DNA of 64,000 nt from Iamia majanohamensis (GCF_028532485.1 NZ_CP116942.1:1364001-1428000), one strand, 5' to 3'; positions 8,751-17,507 are shown, numbered from the stretch's first letter. Notes: generated from the sequence alone by a model not told the origin. Made by a program: numbers and translations.

Positions 8751-9662
8751 ATGGAACGGTGGAAGGACCTCACCCGTGAGGCCGAGCACGGCTTCGGCGT
8801 CGTCACGCGCGACCAGCTCTCGGGGGTCGGCCTCTCGAGTCGGACGATCGACCGATGGTCGGCCGAGGGCAGGCTCGTCCCGATGGCCCACGGCGTGTTC
8901 CGCCTCGGGGGTGTGCCGCCCAGCTTCGAGGCCGACGTCGTCGCGGCCCTGAGGGTCTTCGACGGCGACACGTGGGGCTCGCACCACACCGCCGCTCGGC
9001 TCCTCGGCCTCGGCGTGTCGGGTCGTGAGCACCGCATCGAGCTGACCCGCCCGTACGGCCTGAGCGCCAAGCGATCGATCGCCCGGGTGCACCGCTCCAC
9101 CCACCTGCCGCCGCACCACCTCACGACCGTCGCAGGCATCCCGATCACGACGGCATCGAGGACGGTCTTCGACCTGGCGCGGACGACGGGCCCGACCAGG
9201 CTCGGTCGGGCGGTCGACGCGGCGCTCCTCCAGCGGACGGCGACCATGGGCTCGCTGTACCGGGTGCTGCACGACCTGGGCGGTCGGGGTCGTCCCGGCA
9301 CCCGTCGCATGCGCGAGGTGCTCGACACCCGTGGCCTCGACCACATGCCGCCCGAGAGCGAGCTCGAGGAGGTCGGCATGGCGCTCCTCGCCGGTCTCGG
9401 GTTCACGTGGCAGGTCGAGATGTCTGATGCGCAGGGCTACATCCGGCGCGTGGACGCGCTGCACCGTGCCGGGGGCCTCGTCCTCGAGCTCGACGGCTCG
9501 CAGCACGACGCACCCCCGCAACGGGCTCTCGACCTCCAGGGCGACCGTCGGCTCGAGGCCCTCGGGCTCGAAGTGGTGCGGCTGCGCTGGGTCCACGTGA
9601 CCCGTGGGTCCGACGCCACCCGGACCGGGCTCCTCCGCCGTCTCCGCTCCACCGCCGCGTGA
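8751..9662 (+). CDS. AbiEi-like/DUF559 PD-(D/E)XK nuclease-fold protein
   Basis: The predicted protein has 303 residues. The N-terminal 90 residues resemble the winged-helix AbiEi-type antitoxin domain (GVVTRDQLSGVGLSSRTIDRW; LVPMAHGVFRLGG). The C-terminal 105 residues form a Vsr/DUF559-like restriction-endonuclease fold: Glu203 in PESELEEV, Asp235 in RRVDALH, Glu246 and Asp248 in LVLELDGSQHD, then GDRRLEALGLEVVRLRW. Such fused proteins are common orphans in actinobacteria and have no proven function. No toxin partner lies next to it. The ATG at 8751 gives the domain its usual beginning; the frame continues upstream into the palindromes, which I treat as non-coding. Mirror-image palindrome pairs flank the gene. 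Confidence 0.78.
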   Translation: MERWKDLTREAEHGFGVVTRDQLSGVGLSSRTIDRWSAEGRLVPMAHGVFRLGGVPPSFEADVVAALRVFDGDTWGSHHTAARLLGLGVSGREHRIELTRPYGLSAKRSIARVHRSTHLPPHHLTTVAGIPITTASRTVFDLARTTGPTRLGRAVDAALLQRTATMGSLYRVLHDLGGRGRPGTRRMREVLDTRGLDHMPPESELEEVGMALLAGLGFTWQVEMSDAQGYIRRVDALHRAGGLVLELDGSQHDAPPQRALDLQGDRRLEALGLEVVRLRWVHVTRGSDATRTGLLRRLRSTAA

Positions 9663-9673
9663 CCTCGGAGGAC

Positions 9674-9776
9674 GTTGAGCACATGTCGCCGCATGTGACG
9701 CACCTCTGCTCAAAGCTTGAGCGGGCACCGTCGATCTTGAGCACATGTCGCCGCATGTGGCGCACAAGTGCTCAAA
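9674..9776 (-). repeat. Right twin-palindrome block of the nuclease cassette
   Basis: Two 41-nt copies lie at 9674-9714 and 9736-9776, again 62 nt apart. They read TTGAGCACATGTCGCCGCAT in the direction opposite to the left block. The block starts 12 nt after the nuclease-gene stop and ends 55 nt before the recG start. Confidence 0.92.
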
Positions 9777-9817
9777 GGTCGCCCGAGCGGGCGGGCGAGG
9801 GGGGTTCGGGTGGGGCG

Positions 9818-9823
9818 TAGGGT
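9818..9823 (+). promoter_or_regulatory. -10-like TAGGGT before recG
   Basis: TAGGGT ends 7 nt before the recG ATG. The only purine-rich run between them touches the start codon, so leaderless initiation is more likely than Shine-Dalgarno initiation. Confidence 0.45.
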
Positions 9824-9830
9824 CGGGGGG

Positions 9831-12059
9831 ATGGCCCGACGGCTCTCGCAGCTCGCCCGCCTGTCGGTCACCGAGCTCACGGGGCTGGGGCCCAAGGCGG
9901 CGGAGGGCCTGGAGGCGGCCTTCGGCGTCGAGACCGTCCTCGACCTGCTCACCCACTACCCCCGCCGGTGGATCGACCGCACCAACGAGGCCCGCATCCG
10001 CGACCTGCGCCCCGGCGACGAGGCCATGGTGGTGGCCGACGTCCGGCGCATCTCGTCGCGCCGCACCCGGGGCCGCCCGCCCCGCACCCTGGTCACCGCG
10101 GACGTGTCCGACGGCTCGGGTCACCTGAAGGTCACCTTCTTCAACCAGGGGTGGCGGGAGCGCCAGCTGCCGGCCGGCACCCAGTGCGTGCTCTTCGGCA
10201 AGGTCGACACCTACCAGGGCTCCCTGCAGATGACGAACCCGGTGGTCGACCTGCTGGGCGACCAGACCGGGCGCTTCGTCCCCGTCTACCCGCAGTCCGA
10301 GAAGGTCCGGGTCACCTCCCAGGACGTGGCCCGCTGGGTGGCCGAGGTGCTGGACCGGGCCGGCACCTTCGCCGAGCCCCTGCCCGACTGGGTCCGCGCC
10401 GAGCACACCCTCACCGACCGCACCCGGGCCTTCCACGGCATCCACCAGCCCGACGGGTGGGACGACGTGTCGGTGGCCCGCAAGCGGCTGGTGTTCGACG
10501 AGCTGCTCCGCATCCAGCTGGCCCTGATCCTGCGCAAGCGGGCCCTGGAGCGGGTCACCAAGGGCATCACCCACGAGGTGGCCGGGCCCGACGGGGCCGG
10601 CCCCTCCCTGCTCACGGACTTCCACCAGCTCCTCCCGTTCCCGCTCACCGGCGCCCAGGAGCGGGTCATCGACGAGATCACCGCCGACCTGGCCGGCCCC
10701 CACCCCATGCACCGCCTGCTCCAGGGCGACGTGGGCGCGGGCAAGACCGTCGTCGCCCTCTCCGCCCTGCTGGTGGCGGTGCAGGGCGGCCACCAGGGGG
10801 CGCTGATGGCCCCCACGGAGGTCCTGGCCGAGCAGCACCACCTGTCCATCCGGGGCCTGCTCGAGGGCCTCACGGTCGACGACGGGGGCACCACCCTGCT
10901 GGGCGACCGGCCCGTCGCCGTCGAGCTGCTCACCGCCCGGGCCACCCCCACCGAGCGCCGGAAGGTGCTGGCCGGGCTGGCCGACGGCTCGGTCGACCTC
11001 GTCGTCGGCACCCACTCGCTGATCCAGGAGACGGTGTCGTTCCGGTCCCTCGGCGTGGTCGTGGTCGACGAGCAGCACCGCTTCGGCGTCGAGCAGCGCG
11101 CCGCGCTCCGCGAGCGGGGGGCGGGCGACGCCACCCCCGACGTCCTGGTCATGACGGCCACGCCGATCCCCCGCACCGCGGCCATGACCGTCTACGGCGA
11201 CCTCGACGTGTCGGTCCTCGACGAGATGCCCCCCGGCCGCACCCCCATCACCACCACGTGGGTGCGCACCGACCCGCCCGCGGGCGAGGCCGACGACGAC
11301 GACGCCATCGGCCCGCTCCCCGAGCAGGACCACCTCGACGGCACCGATCCGGAGGACGCGGTGTGGGCCGCGGTCCGGGCCGCGGTGGGCGAGGGCCGCC
11401 AGGTGTACGTGGTGTGCCCGCTCATCGAGGAGTCCGACAAGCTCGAGGTGCGCTCGGCCCAGGAGACCTTCGACCGCCTGACCTGGCAGCCCGACGGCGA
11501 GCTGGCGTCCCTCCGCGTCGCCCTGCTCCACGGCCGGATGCCGGCGGCCGAGAAGGAGGGGGTGATGGACCGCTTCCGCCGGGGCGAGGTCGACGTGCTC
11601 GTGGCCACCACGGTGATCGAGGTCGGGGTCGACGTCCCCAACGCCACGGTGATGGTGGTGCTCGACGCCGACCGCTTCGGCATCGCCCAGCTCCACCAGC
11701 TCCGGGGCCGGGTGGGCCGGGGCGCCCACGCCTCGACCTGCTACCTCGTCGGCTCCGGTGCCACCGAGGAGGGCGAGGCCCGCCTGGAGGCCCTGGTCGC
11801 CTCGACCGACGGCTTCGCCCTGGCCGAGGTCGACCTCGACCTCCGGGGCGAGGGCACCCTGATGGGGGAGCGCCAGAAGGGCCGCACCGACCTCAAGCTG
11901 GCCTCGCTGCGGCGCGACCGCGAGTGGGTGGCCAAGGCCCGCGACGTGGCCATCGCCCTGGTCGACGCCGACCCCGAGCTGGCCGCCAGCCCCCTGCTGG
12001 CCGACGAGGTCGGCCTCTTCCTCGGCGACGAGGAGCAGGACTTCCTGCTCAAGTCCTAG
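9831..12059 (+). CDS. recG: ATP-dependent DNA helicase RecG
   Basis: Branch-migration helicase that reverses stalled replication forks and processes Holliday junctions. The 742-residue protein has an N-terminal wedge/OB domain (residues about 60-140), Walker A GDVGAGKT at 299-306, the DEQH box in VVVVDEQHRFGVEQR, motif III TATPIPRT, and the RecG-specific GRVGRGAHASTCYL followed by DLDLRGEGTLMGERQKG (TRG motif region). Length and order are typical. In most actinobacteria it directly follows the DAK2 gene; here the DUF2332 gene and the palindrome cassette lie between. Confidence 0.96.
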   Translation: MARRLSQLARLSVTELTGLGPKAAEGLEAAFGVETVLDLLTHYPRRWIDRTNEARIRDLRPGDEAMVVADVRRISSRRTRGRPPRTLVTADVSDGSGHLKVTFFNQGWRERQLPAGTQCVLFGKVDTYQGSLQMTNPVVDLLGDQTGRFVPVYPQSEKVRVTSQDVARWVAEVLDRAGTFAEPLPDWVRAEHTLTDRTRAFHGIHQPDGWDDVSVARKRLVFDELLRIQLALILRKRALERVTKGITHEVAGPDGAGPSLLTDFHQLLPFPLTGAQERVIDEITADLAGPHPMHRLLQGDVGAGKTVVALSALLVAVQGGHQGALMAPTEVLAEQHHLSIRGLLEGLTVDDGGTTLLGDRPVAVELLTARATPTERRKVLAGLADGSVDLVVGTHSLIQETVSFRSLGVVVVDEQHRFGVEQRAALRERGAGDATPDVLVMTATPIPRTAAMTVYGDLDVSVLDEMPPGRTPITTTWVRTDPPAGEADDDDAIGPLPEQDHLDGTDPEDAVWAAVRAAVGEGRQVYVVCPLIEESDKLEVRSAQETFDRLTWQPDGELASLRVALLHGRMPAAEKEGVMDRFRRGEVDVLVATTVIEVGVDVPNATVMVVLDADRFGIAQLHQLRGRVGRGAHASTCYLVGSGATEEGEARLEALVASTDGFALAEVDLDLRGEGTLMGERQKGRTDLKLASLRRDREWVAKARDVAIALVDADPELAASPLLADEVGLFLGDEEQDFLLKS

Positions 12060-12112
12060 CCGGGCGGGGAGCGCTCTCGGCACCACGCGACGACGGAGGA
12101 CGACCCCACGAC

Positions 12113-13201
12113 ATGACCACCGGACTGACCCTCACCGGCGGCGGGGCGCGCGGCGCCTACCAGGCCGGCGCCCTGGTCGAGCTGCTGCCCGCCCTCGACG
12201 CCGCGGGCCGCCGACCCTCGATCCTCTCGGGGGCCAGCGTCGGCGCGCTCAACGCCACCGCCCTGGCCGCCGCCGCCCACCTCCCGGTGGACGAGCAGGT
12301 GGCCGCCCTCACCTCGGTCTGGGCCCAGGTGCGCGAGCGCGACGTGCTGGAGCCCTTCGTCCGGCGGGCGCCGCAGGTGCTGCTGCGCTACGCCAGCGAG
12401 CTGTCGCCGTTCCCCGGGCCCCGGCTGCGGGGCCTGGTCGGCACCGCACCGCTGCGCGCCACCATCGCCCGGTGGGTGGACTGGGACCAGGTCGAGGCCA
12501 ACGTGGGCGACGACGGGCCTCTGGACACGCTCCTGGTGATGGCCACCGCGGTGGCCACCGGTCGGGCCACCGCGTTCGTGGCCGGCGCGGTGCCGGACGA
12601 GGGCGAGCGGCGGGTCCGCTACGTCCCGACCCGGCTGGGCGCCGACCACCTGGTCGCCTCGGCCTCCATCCCGCTGCTGTTCGAGGCCACCCACGTCGAG
12701 GACCCGCCGGAGGCCGCAGGCTGGTACTCCGACGGCTCCACCCGCCTGTCCCGGCCCGTGAGCCCGGTGATCGACGCCGGGGCCGACGACGTGGTGGTGG
12801 TGTCGACCACCGGGCTGGGCGAGGTGCCCGACCACACCGGGGCCCGGGAGGCCGAGCCCGACCTGGCCGACGTGGGCGTGAACGTGCTGGAGGCGCTGGT
12901 GCGCGACGTGCTGATCGACGACCTCGACCGCTGCCACCGACAGCACGACGTCGACTGCCTCGTCGTGGCGCCCGAGGACCCCCTGGCCCTGGGCGACCTG
13001 GCCCGCCAGGTGATGGACGACCGGCACCGGCACCCGACCGGCGCGCTGCGGTCGGACCTGCCCCTCATCGACTGGGCCCTCGGCTCCGAGAGCCCCCGCC
13101 AGGGCGAGCTGCTCTCCTACCTGCTGTTCGACCCGGACTTCGTGGCCGGGGCCATGGAGCTGGGTGCCGCCGACGCCCGCCGGGCCCTCGAGGGCCTCTG
13201 A
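12113..13201 (+). CDS. Patatin-like phospholipase
   Basis: Predicted acyl hydrolase with a Ser-Asp dyad acting on membrane lipids or lipid esters. The oxyanion motif GGGARGAYQ is at 9-17, the nucleophile elbow GASVG at 40-44 (Ser42), and the catalytic Asp is most likely in YSDGSTRLSRPVSPVIDAGA. The protein is 362 residues, slightly long for a bacterial patatin, with no signal peptide or membrane segment. The ATG at 12113 follows a GGAGGA site by a few bases. It lies downstream of recG on the same strand (53-nt gap) and converges on a small zinc-protein gene. Confidence 0.88.
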   Translation: MTTGLTLTGGGARGAYQAGALVELLPALDAAGRRPSILSGASVGALNATALAAAAHLPVDEQVAALTSVWAQVRERDVLEPFVRRAPQVLLRYASELSPFPGPRLRGLVGTAPLRATIARWVDWDQVEANVGDDGPLDTLLVMATAVATGRATAFVAGAVPDEGERRVRYVPTRLGADHLVASASIPLLFEATHVEDPPEAAGWYSDGSTRLSRPVSPVIDAGADDVVVVSTTGLGEVPDHTGAREAEPDLADVGVNVLEALVRDVLIDDLDRCHRQHDVDCLVVAPEDPLALGDLARQVMDDRHRHPTGALRSDLPLIDWALGSESPRQGELLSYLLFDPDFVAGAMELGAADARRALEGL

Positions 13202-13233
13202 GCGGGATGACGGTCAGGAGGCCAGGGGGACGG

Positions 13234-13443
13234 TCAGAAGTCCAGGGGGTCCTCGTCGCCGCCGGGGACCACCAGGTCCCAGCGGTCGAGGCAGTCCTCG
13301 CAGCGGTAGGCGACCACGTCGCCGGGCTCCCACCCGCCCTCCTCGGGGGGGAAGGTGATCCGCCCGCACCGGCCGCCGCAGTCGATGCAGTCGATCTCTT
13401 CGGGGACGAGGGGCCCGCCCGCGCCGTCGCCGCGGTCGCTCAC
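13234..13443 (-). CDS. Small zinc-ribbon-like protein
   Basis: This 69-residue acidic protein has two cysteine pairs, CIDCGGRC near residues 19-26 and CEDC near 49-52, spaced as in a zinc ribbon. The family is not one I can name. The GTG at 13443 overlaps the stop of the upstream enoyl-CoA hydratase gene (GTGA), so translation is probably coupled. The function is unknown; zinc binding is inferred from the cysteines. Confidence 0.75.
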   Translation of the reverse strand: MSDRGDGAGGPLVPEEIDCIDCGGRCGRITFPPEEGGWEPGDVVAYRCEDCLDRWDLVVPGGDEDPLDF

Positions 13444-14189
13444 CGCTCGCCCCGGGCGGCGCGGTCGGCCTGGCTGGCGCCGAAGCGGGCCACCCCCTCG
13501 GCGAAGTCGGGGGCGGCGATGACGGCCTGGCCGTGGCGGTCCTCGTTGGCCAGGCCCTCCTCCAGCTCCAGGCCCAGCCCCTCGTAGACCGACGCCCGGT
13601 CGTGGACGACGCAGGTCCAGGGCGCCTCCGCGATCGACGCGGCCAGCTCGACGGCGGCGGCGAGGGCGGTGCCGTCGTCGACCAGCCGGGTCACGAACCC
13701 CGCCGCCTCGGCCTCGGTGGCCGGCACCTCCCGGCCGGTCAGGATCCAGTCCAGGGCCCGGCCCAGGCCGACGATCCGGGGCAGGCGGTAGGTGCCGCCG
13801 TCGATCAGGGGCACGCCCCAGCGCCGCTCCAGGCAGCCGAAGCGGGCGGAGCGACCGGCGACCCGCAGGTCGCAGAAGGCGGCCAGCTCGATGCCCCCGG
13901 CCACGCACCAGCCCTCGATGGCGGCGACGACCGGCTTCGACAGCTGGAGCCGGGTCGGTCCGAGGGGGCCCGAGGGCCGCAGGCGGGGGAGGTCGACCAG
14001 GTCGGCGCCGGCGCAGAAGGCGGCCTCGTCGCCGGTGAGCACGGCGACGCGGGCGCCGGGGTCCTCGTCGAAGGCGATGAGCTCGTCGTGGAGGCGCTGG
14101 GCGGTGGCGCTGTCGATGGCGTTCCGGCGGCCGGGTCGGTCGATGCGGACGACCACCACGCCGTCGGGGAGCTCGAGGTCGGACGTCAC
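13440..14189 (-). CDS. Enoyl-CoA hydratase/isomerase family protein
   Basis: This 249-residue crotonase-fold protein would act on acyl-CoA thioesters. The oxyanion-hole stretch AAFCAGADLVDL and the second stretch EGWCVAGGIELAAFCDLRVA are clear. The glutamates expected in a classical hydratase are only partly present, so isomerase or another crotonase chemistry is possible. The N-terminus is DGVVVVRIDRPGRRNAID, normal for the family. The GTG start lies at 14189. The gene is divergent from the SDR gene at 14264 and forms a two-gene unit with the zinc-ribbon-like protein. Confidence 0.88.
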   Translation of the reverse strand: MTSDLELPDGVVVVRIDRPGRRNAIDSATAQRLHDELIAFDEDPGARVAVLTGDEAAFCAGADLVDLPRLRPSGPLGPTRLQLSKPVVAAIEGWCVAGGIELAAFCDLRVAGRSARFGCLERRWGVPLIDGGTYRLPRIVGLGRALDWILTGREVPATEAEAAGFVTRLVDDGTALAAAVELAASIAEAPWTCVVHDRASVYEGLGLELEEGLANEDRHGQAVIAAPDFAEGVARFGASQADRAARGER

Positions 14190-14250
14190 CCGGGTGACGC
14201 TAGGGGAGCGGTGCGCCGACGGCTCCCGCCGGCTGGCGTGGGCCCGGGCC

Positions 14251-14256
14251 TACGCT
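14251..14256 (+). promoter_or_regulatory. -10-like TACGCT before the SDR gene
   Basis: The hexamer ends 7 nt before the ATG at 14264 in the divergent gap with the enoyl-CoA hydratase gene. This suggests a leaderless transcript. Confidence 0.4.
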
Positions 14257-14263
14257 CCCGGCG

Positions 14264-15166
14264 ATGCCCGCCCGGCCCGGACCCGACGCCCTGCCCGACC
14301 TGTCGGGCCGGACCGTCGTGGTCACCGGGGCCAACGCCGGGCTGGGCAAGGAGACGGTGGTGGCCCTGGCCGGGGCAGGGGCGCAGGTCCTGCTGTGCGC
14401 CCGGGACGCGGGGCGGGGCGCGGCGGCGGCCGAGGAGGCCCGGCGACGCTCCGACGGGGGGGACGTGGCGGTCGCCGAGCTCGACCTCGGCTCCGTCGCC
14501 TCGATCCACGCCTTCGCCGAGCGGGTGGCGGCCGACCACGACCGCCTCGACGTGCTGGTGAACAACGCCGGGCTCTCCCGCGACGAGCGGGAGGAGACCG
14601 TCGACGGGCTGGAGGCGGTGGTGGGGGTCAACCACCTGGGCCACCACCTCCTCGCCCGCCTGCTGGCCGACCACCTGGCCGCGACCCCCGGGTCCCGGGT
14701 CGTGACGGTGGCGTCGGTGGCCCACCGCCGGGTCCTCCGCCCCCTCACCCGGGCCGCCCTCGAGGGGCGCGACGGCGAGTACGACACCTTCGTCCAGTAC
14801 GCCCGCTCCAAGCTGGCCAACGTGGTCTTCACCCGGGAGGCGGCCCGCCGCCTCGGCCCCCGGGGGGTCACCGCGGTGTGCTGCCACCCCGGCCTGGTGC
14901 GCACGGGGATGACCACCGAGGCCTCCGAGACCGAGACGGGCCAGCGCACCATGGCCCTGGCCTCCCGGCTCATGAAGGACCCCGTCGAGGGCTGCGGGGC
15001 CCAGGTGGCCCTGGCCGCCGTGCCGGACGTGGGCCTGCTCCAGGGCGCCTACGTGGTCCGGGGCCGGGCCCGCCGGCCGTCGCGGGTCGCCTGCGACGCG
15101 GCCCACGCCCGGTGGCTCTGGGACGAGAGCGACGCGATGCTGGCCGAGGCCGGGGCGCGGGTCTGA
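14264..15166 (+). CDS. Short-chain dehydrogenase/reductase (retinol-dehydrogenase-like)
   Basis: The 300-residue NAD(P)-dependent oxidoreductase has the cofactor motif VVVTGANAGLGKE near residues 17-29, NNAG in DVLVNNAGLSRDE, the catalytic serine in VVTVASVAHRR, and YxxxK as YARSKLAN. The long insertion between Ser and Tyr and the C-terminal extension match the WW-oxidoreductase/retinol-dehydrogenase-like subgroup. An Arg after the cofactor loop (CARDAGR) suggests NADP preference. The substrate is unknown. Its stop shares bases with the rsmD start (TGATG), so the two are co-translated. Confidence 0.9.
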   Translation: MPARPGPDALPDLSGRTVVVTGANAGLGKETVVALAGAGAQVLLCARDAGRGAAAAEEARRRSDGGDVAVAELDLGSVASIHAFAERVAADHDRLDVLVNNAGLSRDEREETVDGLEAVVGVNHLGHHLLARLLADHLAATPGSRVVTVASVAHRRVLRPLTRAALEGRDGEYDTFVQYARSKLANVVFTREAARRLGPRGVTAVCCHPGLVRTGMTTEASETETGQRTMALASRLMKDPVEGCGAQVALAAVPDVGLLQGAYVVRGRARRPSRVACDAAHARWLWDESDAMLAEAGARV

Positions 15167-15729
15167 TGCGCGTCGTCGCCGGCTCGGCCCGCGGCCTGCG
15201 CCTCGAGGCGCCGGCCGGGCACGGCACCCGGCCCACCACCGACCGGGTGCGGGAGGCCACCTTCAACGCCCTGCACAGCGCCGGGGCGCTGGTCGGGGCC
15301 GAGGTCCTCGACGCCTTCGCGGGCAGCGGGGCCCTGGGCATCGAGGCCCTCTCGCGCGGGGCCGCCCGCTGCACCTTCGTGGAGGCCGACCGGGCGGCCC
15401 GGGCCGTGGTCGAGGCCAACCTGGCCACCACCCGCCTGGCCGAGCGGGCCACCGTCGTCGGCGGCGACGCCCGCCTCCACCTCGGGGCCACGGCCGCCTC
15501 CTACGACCTGGTCCTGCTCGACCCCCCGCACGCCGGCACCGACTGGCCCGCCCTGCTCGACGCGGTCGCCCCGCGGCTGGCGCCCGAGGGGCTGGTGGTG
15601 GCCGAGTCCGACCGCCCGGTGGTCGATGCGACGACGGGGGAGGGGCCCTGGTCGGTCCTCAGGGAGAAGCGCTACGGCGGTACGGTGGTGCAGATGATCA
15701 GCGCCCTGACCCCCGAGAGCGCGCCGTGA
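15166..15729 (+). CDS. rsmD: 16S rRNA (guanine966-N2)-methyltransferase RsmD
   Basis: Methylates G966 of 16S rRNA (E. coli numbering) using SAM. The 187-residue protein opens with the family signature MRVVAGSARGLRLEAPAG and TRPTTDRVREATFNAL, and has the SAM loop DAFAGSGALGIEAL and the catalytic DPPH motif in LVLLDPPHAG. It lies directly before coaD, as in most bacteria, with a 25-nt gap. Confidence 0.95.
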   Translation: MRVVAGSARGLRLEAPAGHGTRPTTDRVREATFNALHSAGALVGAEVLDAFAGSGALGIEALSRGAARCTFVEADRAARAVVEANLATTRLAERATVVGGDARLHLGATAASYDLVLLDPPHAGTDWPALLDAVAPRLAPEGLVVAESDRPVVDATTGEGPWSVLREKRYGGTVVQMISALTPESAP

Positions 15730-15754
15730 CCCTCCTTCGGCGTGGTGCCCGACG

Positions 15755-16234
15755 ATGAGCACCGTCCTGTACCCGGGGTCGTTCGACCCGGTCCACAACG
15801 GCCACATCGAGATCATCGACGTGGCCTCGCACCTCTTCGACGACGTGGTCGTGGCCGCTCTGCGCAACCCGCAGAAGGGCCAGACCATGTTCGACGTCGA
15901 CGAGCGGGCGGAGATGCTGCGCGAGTCGGTCTCCCACCTGGGGAACGTGAAGGTGGTCGGCTTCTCCAAGCTGGTGGTCGAGGTCGCCCGCGACGTGGGC
16001 GCCGACTTCATCATCAAGGGGTTGCGGGCGGTGTCGGACTTCGAGTCCGAGATGCACCAGGCCCACATGAACCTCGCCATCTCCGGCGTGCACACCGTGT
16101 TCATCCCCTCCGCCACCACCCACTCCTTCGTGGCCTCGAAGCTCATCCGCGAGATCGCCCGCTTCGGCGGCGACGTCACGTCGATGGTGCCCGAGCCGGT
16201 GGCCAAGCGACTCGCCGAGAGGTTCGCCGAATGA
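15755..16234 (+). CDS. coaD: Phosphopantetheine adenylyltransferase
   Basis: Transfers AMP from ATP to 4'-phosphopantetheine, the penultimate step of coenzyme A synthesis. The 159-residue protein has the nucleotidyltransferase motif YPGSFDPVHNGH (HxGH-like, residues 6-17) and the C-terminal SFVASKLIREIARFGGDV. Length and motifs are canonical. Its stop overlaps the next start by ATGA, so the coiled-coil protein downstream is likely translated by coupling. Confidence 0.97.
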   Translation: MSTVLYPGSFDPVHNGHIEIIDVASHLFDDVVVAALRNPQKGQTMFDVDERAEMLRESVSHLGNVKVVGFSKLVVEVARDVGADFIIKGLRAVSDFESEMHQAHMNLAISGVHTVFIPSATTHSFVASKLIREIARFGGDVTSMVPEPVAKRLAERFAE

Positions 16235-16986
16235 CCTTCCACGACGACCTGCCCACCGCCGACGAGGCCAGCGGCCAGCACCCCGAGGTCACCCCCCGCC
16301 GCTCCCGCGACCCCCTGGCCGGGCCGGAGGCCGACGCCATGCTGCGCCGGGCCGCCGACCTGGTGGCCTCGGGTCGGCCCATGCCCCTGTCGTCGTCGGT
16401 GATGATCAACCGCGACGAGGTGCTCGACCTGCTGGGTCGGGCCATCGACCAGCTCCCCGACGAGCTGCGCCAGGCCCGCTGGCTGCTGAAGGAGCGCGAC
16501 GAGTTCCTGGCCCGGGTGCAGAGCGAGGGCGACGAGATCCTCGACGCCGCCAGCGCCAAGGCCGAGTCCATGGTGCAGCGCACCGAGGTCGTGAAGGCGG
16601 CCGAGCAGCGGGCCAAGCGCATCGTCGAGCAGGCCGAGGACGACGCCCGTCGCCTGCGCCACGAGTCCGAGGACTTCTGCGACCAGCGCCTGGCCCAGTT
16701 CGAGATCGTGCTGGAGCGGACCATGAAGATGGTCCACGCCGGGCGAGAGAAGCTGAACGCCTCGCCGGTGGGCGGCCCGGCCTTCGACGACGCCGACCGC
16801 GACCTCACCGACCACGGCCCGCCCAGCGGCGCCACCCCGGCGGTGGCCACGGGCGTCGCCCCCGGCGGCTTCGGGAACCCCACGGGCGCGGCCCCGGCCG
16901 CCCCGCCGGCCCCGCCCGCCCCGGCCGCCGAGGAGCAGGCCGCACCGGGCCGCGACGACCGGTTCTTCGACCAGGACGAGGGGTGA
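16231..16986 (+). CDS. Coiled-coil protein, DivIVA/ATP-synthase-b-like
   Basis: This 251-residue protein sits where actinobacteria usually carry a DivIVA-like gene between coaD and DUF177. It has an acidic N-terminus, a conserved patch SSSVMINRDEVLDLLGRAID near 54-73, then a long charged coiled coil to about residue 165 (LKERDEFLARVQSEGDEILD; RAKRIVEQAEDDARRLRHES). The Ala/Pro/Gly-rich tail ends in a short acidic motif. A structural role in cell-pole or envelope growth is inferred from position and fold only. The start overlaps coaD (ATGA) and the stop overlaps the next gene (GTGA). Confidence 0.8.
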   Translation: MTFHDDLPTADEASGQHPEVTPRRSRDPLAGPEADAMLRRAADLVASGRPMPLSSSVMINRDEVLDLLGRAIDQLPDELRQARWLLKERDEFLARVQSEGDEILDAASAKAESMVQRTEVVKAAEQRAKRIVEQAEDDARRLRHESEDFCDQRLAQFEIVLERTMKMVHAGREKLNASPVGGPAFDDADRDLTDHGPPSGATPAVATGVAPGGFGNPTGAAPAAPPAPPAPAAEEQAAPGRDDRFFDQDEG

Positions 16987-17507
16987 AGGTCCGCACCGTC
17001 GAGCACGTCGCCGACCTCCGTCGGCGGCCCGGCAGCCAGCGCCCGGTCCGGCTCACGGTGCCGGCCGAGGCCCTCGGGCCCCTCGGCACCTCCGCCGCCG
17101 TCGTGCCCCCCGAGGGCGAGGTCGACCTCGACGCCGTGGGCGAGGCCACCGGCGTCGACGTGGTCGTGACCGGCACCCTCCGCTTCCCGTGGGAGGGCGA
17201 CTGCCGGCGCTGCCTCCAGCCCGTCAGCGGCACCGTCGAGGCCGAGGTGCGCGAGGTGTTCGAGCCCACCCCGGTCGAGGCCGAGACCTGGCCCCTCGAC
17301 GGCGACACCGTCGACCTGGGGCCGATGCTCCGGGAGGTCGTGCTGCTCACCCTCCCGCTCGTGCCCCTGTGCTCGGAGGACTGCTCCGGGCCCGACCCCG
17401 AGCGGTTCCCGACGACCGTCGAGGGCGAGGGCGGCGCCGACGAGGGCGACGACGAGGCACCCCCCGACCCCCGGTGGGCCGCGCTCGACGAGCTCCGCTT
17501 CGACTGA
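16983..17507 (+). CDS. DUF177 (YceD) family protein
   Basis: DUF177/YceD proteins are encoded directly before rpmF in most bacteria; related proteins in plants affect 23S rRNA accumulation. The 174-residue product has the family core (VTGTLRFPWEGDCRRCLQPV) with the CxxC pair, a second cysteine pair (PLCSEDC), and an acidic linker before the ending DPRWAALDELRF. The CxxC pairs suggest metal binding. The GTG at 16983 overlaps the upstream stop. Confidence 0.92.
   Translation: MKVRTVEHVADLRRRPGSQRPVRLTVPAEALGPLGTSAAVVPPEGEVDLDAVGEATGVDVVVTGTLRFPWEGDCRRCLQPVSGTVEAEVREVFEPTPVEAETWPLDGDTVDLGPMLREVVLLTLPLVPLCSEDCSGPDPERFPTTVEGEGGADEGDDEAPPDPRWAALDELRFD

Noticed and set aside
8751-9662. Two-gene toxin-antitoxin (AbiE) locus
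   Set aside because: The N-terminal domain resembles AbiEi, but no AbiEii nucleotidyltransferase gene follows; recG is next.
8584-9776. Possible CRISPR array formed by the 41-nt repeats
   Set aside because: Only two repeats stand on each side, with a 21-nt gap, and the two sides are in opposite orientation. There is no series of equal spacers and no cas operon.
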